64,000 nucleotides of DNA, from contig JXTC01000071.1 in the NCBI GenBank assembly GCA_002914845.1, positions 496,344 to 560,343 on the forward strand, given 5' to 3'. This document shows positions 59,857 to 64,000 of the stretch, piece after piece. A program made the translations under genes and the position numbers. Position 1 is the stretch's first letter. Every line of letters starts with the position of its first letter. Below the pieces are notes generated by a model. The model made no database searches. It was not told the DNA's origin and saw nothing but the letters and a program-made list of their open reading frames with translations. Origin of the DNA: Trema orientale. Lineage: Eukaryota > Streptophyta > Magnoliopsida > Rosales > Cannabaceae.

Positions 59857-60118
59857 GTTTTTCCTAAATTTGGTACCGCATTTTTTAGAAAAATACTATT
59901 TTTTGAAAACTTTTTAGAACTACTTTTTAAAATAATAACTAGTAATCCGTAACTAGTTTTCAAGTACTGGTAATTAGTAACCAAATATATTTATAACCGG
60001 TAACTAATTTTCAGAAAATAGTAACTAGTAACCATTTTAAAAATAATATTTTTCTCAAAATGTTTTTAAAAAGTGATATTTTATTTAAAAAAAATTGTAC
60101 GGAAATTAGGGAAAAAAA
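59857..60118 (+). repeat. Palindromic MITE-like repeat, copy 2
   Basis: The outer arms are tttttcctaaatttggtacc and, complemented, tttttccctaatttccgtac. The core carries repeated taactagtaa words. It matches the inverted sequence at 1-235. No coding capacity. Confidence 0.55.
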
Positions 60119-60762
60119 AAAAATGGCCTAACGTATTTTTATATTTCTTTTTGGTTTAGAAACCTTTTAAAGTGTGGAACCTGCCAGCCCATTAAAAAAA
60201 TCAATTAGAAATTATCAAAATGTATACCATATACACAACAAAAAAAAAAACAACTATATATAGTCTAAATTCTGCCTCCTAGATTGAAAATCTCACTCCG
60301 CCACTGTTTCAAAGCTGTAATCAAAATAAGAACACATTATTGTTGATTTAAAGCTCAAATTAATAAATTTTCGAAACAGAAAAAATCGTTAGCGAGCTTG
60401 GCTTTATCTGGTCGATCTAGAGTGACGAAGACATTTTGGGTTTTTCACCCCATGTCAAAAGAAGAAGAAGAAGAAGATCAGAAAAAAGAAGTTATTTTGC
60501 AAAAAGTGGGATTTGGGAGAAAATCATTGAGCTAAAATTCTAGACTTATAAGCTGATTAGTTGGCAAAAAAAAAAAAAAACACAGAAAATAAAAAAAGAA
60601 ACAGCTGATCTAGCAAAGGGCCTATAAACACCATACTGGAATTAGCAGATCAAGCCAGTGGGGGCCCTTTCGACTTTCGTAACTTGCCCATAACTAAAGC
60701 CTTTTCCATGAAAAAATATTACATTCACTCTGCAATTATTAGTAAATTAGTGAGGCATGCTA

Positions 60763-60910
60763 TTTTTTTTTTTTTTAAAAGTGGGGCTTAACTAATGACC
60801 ACCATTTATTATAAATTAAAGGAAAATGACACACACACACTACCAAGGTTTGAACTCATGACCCTCCAAACACACACACACAACCCTCAAACCTTGGACC
60901 AACTGAGGTA
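60763..60910 (-). mobile_element. tRNA-derived SINE, copy 2
   Basis: It has the same body as the copy at 3060-3218 (minus strand: ctcagttggtccaaggtttg, CA/GT-rich spacer, gagttcaaacc, ttaagccccac, T/A tail). It is flanked by an exact 15-bp target-site duplication, tagtgaggcatgcta (60748-60762 and 60911-60925). The very start of the A-box region is altered or missing. Confidence 0.85.
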
Positions 60911-61124
60911 TAGTGAGGCATGCTACTCAATCGTTAATTTAGCACCATATTCATTGTTTCATCATATAGCAGTTTGCAACAAAGACTCGCTGCCTACCTA
61001 TATATGTTTGTGGTAAATTAGTTGTTTCTTTCTCTTTAAAATATAGAGGCTCTATGGACCATAGCCCATAGGCATTCCCTAATTTAGCAGTTTTCTTTTC
61101 TCGCTAATGAAATAAAAATGATTA

Positions 61125-61296
61125 GGGGATGGCTACGGTAGGGGCGTCCCTACGTAGGATCATGCCTTAATTATCGTTGGATGGGAATCTGTGGGGAATA
61201 ACGAGAATCTGTAGAGAATCTATTTATATACAGATTCCCATCCAACGGTGAATAGACAGGGCCCTACGTAGGGGCGCCCCTACTGTAGACGCGCCC
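61125..61296 (+). mobile_element. Mutator-type palindromic MITE, copy 3 (172 bp)
   Basis: Same orientation, ends and length as copy 2. The 9-bp flanks do not match fully (aaatgatta and gattattat), though gatta is shared, so its target duplication has decayed or been altered. Confidence 0.8.
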
Positions 61297-63818
61297 GATT
61301 ATTATTATTATTGTTATTTTTATCATATCTTCTATGACTTTTTATGGTTTCTTTATGACGCTCATGAATTATAGTACATATATTAATTATTATATTAATT
61401 ATTTAATCTAATTCTTTTGTCAAATTGCCATCAAATATCTTCCCAACCAACATATGAATGATAAAGTTACATACCTTTCAAATTTTAAAGTGGACAATTG
61501 AGATGGTACCAGATTAGTCTTGGGTACATGTACACATATACACATCACGATAGCTAATTGGAGTGATTTTTATTTTTCCTGGGCACGTCCCTGGTATGCA
61601 GTGCATTAATTTATAGATATTAATCGGACTTAATATATATCTGGAGATCCTCTTTTGATGTCCTTATCCTAACAGTTTTGTTATACTAGAATTTAGATTT
61701 GTGCAAGTTTTGTTATTTTTGTTGTTATTTTTTTTTTAGATATGAATATTCTAAAATTTAAATATAAAAGAATTTATTTCGTGAAAGATTATTCTCTGCG
61801 AAAAAGAATATTATCATATCAATCAAAAGAGTTCATTTCATTTAAGTAGTGGATAGTTTTTCTTTTCTTCTCTTCTTTTTTTCCAATCAGCCAGAAAATC
61901 TCTTTTCATCTTCTTCCAAACCTCAGAGAGAAAGGCTTTTAAATCTCTCTCCAATGGGGAGTTTATGTTCTGTCTGTTTTCTTTTTTTTCATTTTTTGGT
62001 CTTCAAATAGTCTTTCTATTACCGAAGGTATAACTTTATCAAGATCAAGATCTATGATGGTTTTCCACCTAGATCTTAATATGTGGTATTTTTGGATTTA
62101 TTTTATATTTTCATTATTTTAGTCCATCTAGATTTATATCAGCAGTTGTTTTTAATGAATCTTATGTTTTTGATGTTTTTAGTATAGATATGATCCATAA
62201 ATATATTATTTTTAACTTTACGTGAAGGTATTTGCCTTCTAATAGTTTGGATTTAAAGCGATAGATATCTATAACGGATGTTGAGTAAAGGGTTATAACG
62301 AATCAATAGAATTAGAAAGCTTTACTGAAATACACAATAATGGTGATCCATATAAATCTTTTATTCCCGGTCGATTTTTTGAGAATCCTAATACACAAAA
62401 TTTTTATGTGATTTTAATCAGTTTATTACAAATTTTTGCTTTGTATTTGGGAGCCCTTTGATGGGTATTATATTTCTATTATTAATAAAAGTATTGTTCA
62501 TTCTCAAAAATAAAAAGAAAAAAAAAATATTTCAGTCGTGAATAGTGATTCGAAAGAGCGAAAAAAATTTTCCCAGGTGAGTTCTATTTATATCTATTAT
62601 AGTATTGTGTAATATGTGCACATTACTTTCATTTCATGCGTAATTTAATTTTTCCTCTGCTTTATTGTGATGTATGTACTAGGGATGGAGCTAGCACATT
62701 AGCAGGGGCCCTCAATTTTTTAAATATTCATTAAATTTGAAAAAAAAATTAATATAACCTATAGAAAAGTTTGAAAATAACAATTTAGCCTTCCTTAAAA
62801 AATTTAGAAATATAATAAAGCCCCCAAAACATCACTTTTTAGTTTGGGTACTAGTGTGGTAATTTATATTGTTGGAGTTTTTCTCAAAGTATTGTGATAT
62901 TATTTGACAGAAGTAAGATGTCATAGTATTTGAAGCACTAAGAGTGGTAACATCTCAAGTGGATGAGGTTTAAATCAACAAAGTACTCTTAAAGATATGG
63001 CGATACATATTGGGGATCTCATTATGGTATTTTACTAAGCTTGATTAACATATTCTCTTCTATAATTGATATTCTTGAGATGATTGTAAGATGATAGAAC
63101 AAATTATGATCAAAGATATGAAACATGTAATCTATTGGAATCGATGATATTATTTGCTTTTGTGTTCACTTTACATTTGATGAGAACATTGTTAAGTATG
63201 ATAAATGAGTTATCAAAAGTATTATAAAGGAAAGATCAAGACATTGTGATTGCTATAAATTTGCTCAAATTGTGTAAGCAACGATAGCAGATAATGAACG
63301 ACGACGAATGAGATTCTACTTTTTTGTGGAAAATACAATATAGTTGTTTCCTAATATAGATTATACTTTTTTCGCTCGAAATCGATCACAACATAAAGCT
63401 CAAGAGATCATAATTTTACATCACTTTTGTATGGGATTATTTTATTCTATCATTAATATGTAACTTAAGGAGTTGAATGATCGCTTCAACGAGATAAATA
63501 GAATATGTGATCAATGAATGAATGAAAAGTTGCTTGTTTACATTGAGAAAAATGTTTTTAATGGTATTGATAATGAACTTAATATAAAACATTTTCAAAG
63601 AATGAAAATGTGTTGAGTATAATTGTATTATTATTTTTAGTTATTAGGATAAATGTATCTTATCTTGAAAAAAAGAAAAAAAAAAGAAAAAAAACAAAAG
63701 ATGAGTATAGTTATTTTATTTTAGTGAAAAGAGGAATTGTAAGCGCAATTGAAGTAAAGTTGTATAATGATAAGGAAAATTAGTTATTTTATCCCCTGAC
63801 ATTTGCCATCAGTATGAA

Positions 63819-64000
63819 TTTGTCCCCTCACTTTTAACTTTGTATTCAAATGTCCTCTAAATGGAAAATTTATTCTTCTTTTGCTCCCTTACTTTTGACT
63901 TAATACTCAAGTGCTACCTACAATGGTAAGGTTGTTCTTCTTTTGCCCCCTCACTTTTGACTTAGTATTCAAATTCCCCCTAAAATGGTAAAATTGTTAT
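63819..64000. repeat. Tandem repeat, about 62-bp period, cut by the window end
   Basis: Three diverged units begin near 63819, 63880 and 63942, each opening tttg(t/c)(c/t)ccct(c/t)acttttgactt and followed by a (c/g)taaaatggtaaaatt-like half. The array runs off the window. The wording (ccctcacttttgactta) also resembles termini of plant MITEs, so it may be a nested transposon end. Confidence 0.55.

Larger units (their letters stand above)
58313..64000. other. Gene-free AT-rich tail of the window
   Basis: After the OBERON-like 3' UTR I see no gene to the window end. Contents include a tRNA-like B-box fragment near 58990-59130 (minus-strand gttcgagtcgtc), an inverted-repeat element (59396-59753), the second palindromic repeat copy (59857-60118), a SINE (60763-60910), the third 172-bp MITE (61125-61296), a possible decayed hAT fragment near 62690-62840 and a tandem repeat running off the end (63819-64000). 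Confidence 0.6.

Noticed and set aside
1-64000. Search for CRISPR arrays, defence islands, biosynthetic clusters, viral or organellar insertions
   Set aside because: No regularly spaced repeats, no prokaryotic-style gene runs, no reverse transcriptase or capsid-like ORF, and no organelle gene sequence was recognised. The window reads as ordinary eudicot nuclear chromatin with small transposons.

Overview
This is nuclear DNA from a flowering plant, most likely a eudicot. The genes are intron-rich (up to 19 coding exons) with GT-AG borders, the spacers are very AT-rich, and plant-type small transposons (hAT, Mutator-like MITEs, tRNA-derived SINEs) are common. The protein families are plant ones. 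Two undetermined bases (n at 558 and 43694) suggest a draft assembly. The species cannot be named from the sequence alone.

Eight protein-coding genes can be rebuilt exon by exon. In order they are: a KRYPTONITE/SUVH4-type H3K9 methyltransferase (5970-13139, +); an ASR3-like trihelix repressor (18028-20631, +); a TSSC4-like U5 snRNP assembly protein (21948-23478, -); a VAN3/SFC (AGD3)-type ARF-GAP (28217-35724, +); the pseudokinase receptor CORYNE (38047-39883, +); the light-regulated chloroplast protein LIR1 (42031-42659, +); a small Walker-type ATPase resembling SWSAP1 (43112-44382, -); and an OBERON-type PHD-finger protein (56146-58312, +). All eight open reading frames close without frameshifts once spliced, and the rebuilt lengths are close to family norms except for the OBERON-like protein, which is short.

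The genes lie in three gene-bearing blocks (about 5.9-23.5 kb, 28.2-44.7 kb, 56.1-58.3 kb). Between and around them are gene-poor, repeat-rich stretches at 1-5.5 kb, 13.1-17.9 kb, 23.5-27.5 kb, 44.7-56.1 kb and 58.4-64 kb. These contain three 172-bp palindromic Mutator-type MITEs, three copies of one SINE family with target-site duplications, several hAT-type elements, a probable solo LTR and a diverged segmental duplication.

The genes do not form an operon or pathway. From memory, CORYNE and VAN3 are adjacent in Arabidopsis (At5g13290/At5g13300) and KRYPTONITE is At5g13960, so the order looks like ancestral eudicot microsynteny. I see no prokaryotic-style defence, CRISPR or phage system. The most unusual local observations are an exact 225-bp tandem duplication of the first exon of the SWSAP1-like gene, a GC-AG intron plus a relic duplicated exon in the SUVH4 gene, and an evening element inside the presumed LIR1 leader together with an overlapping upstream ORF.
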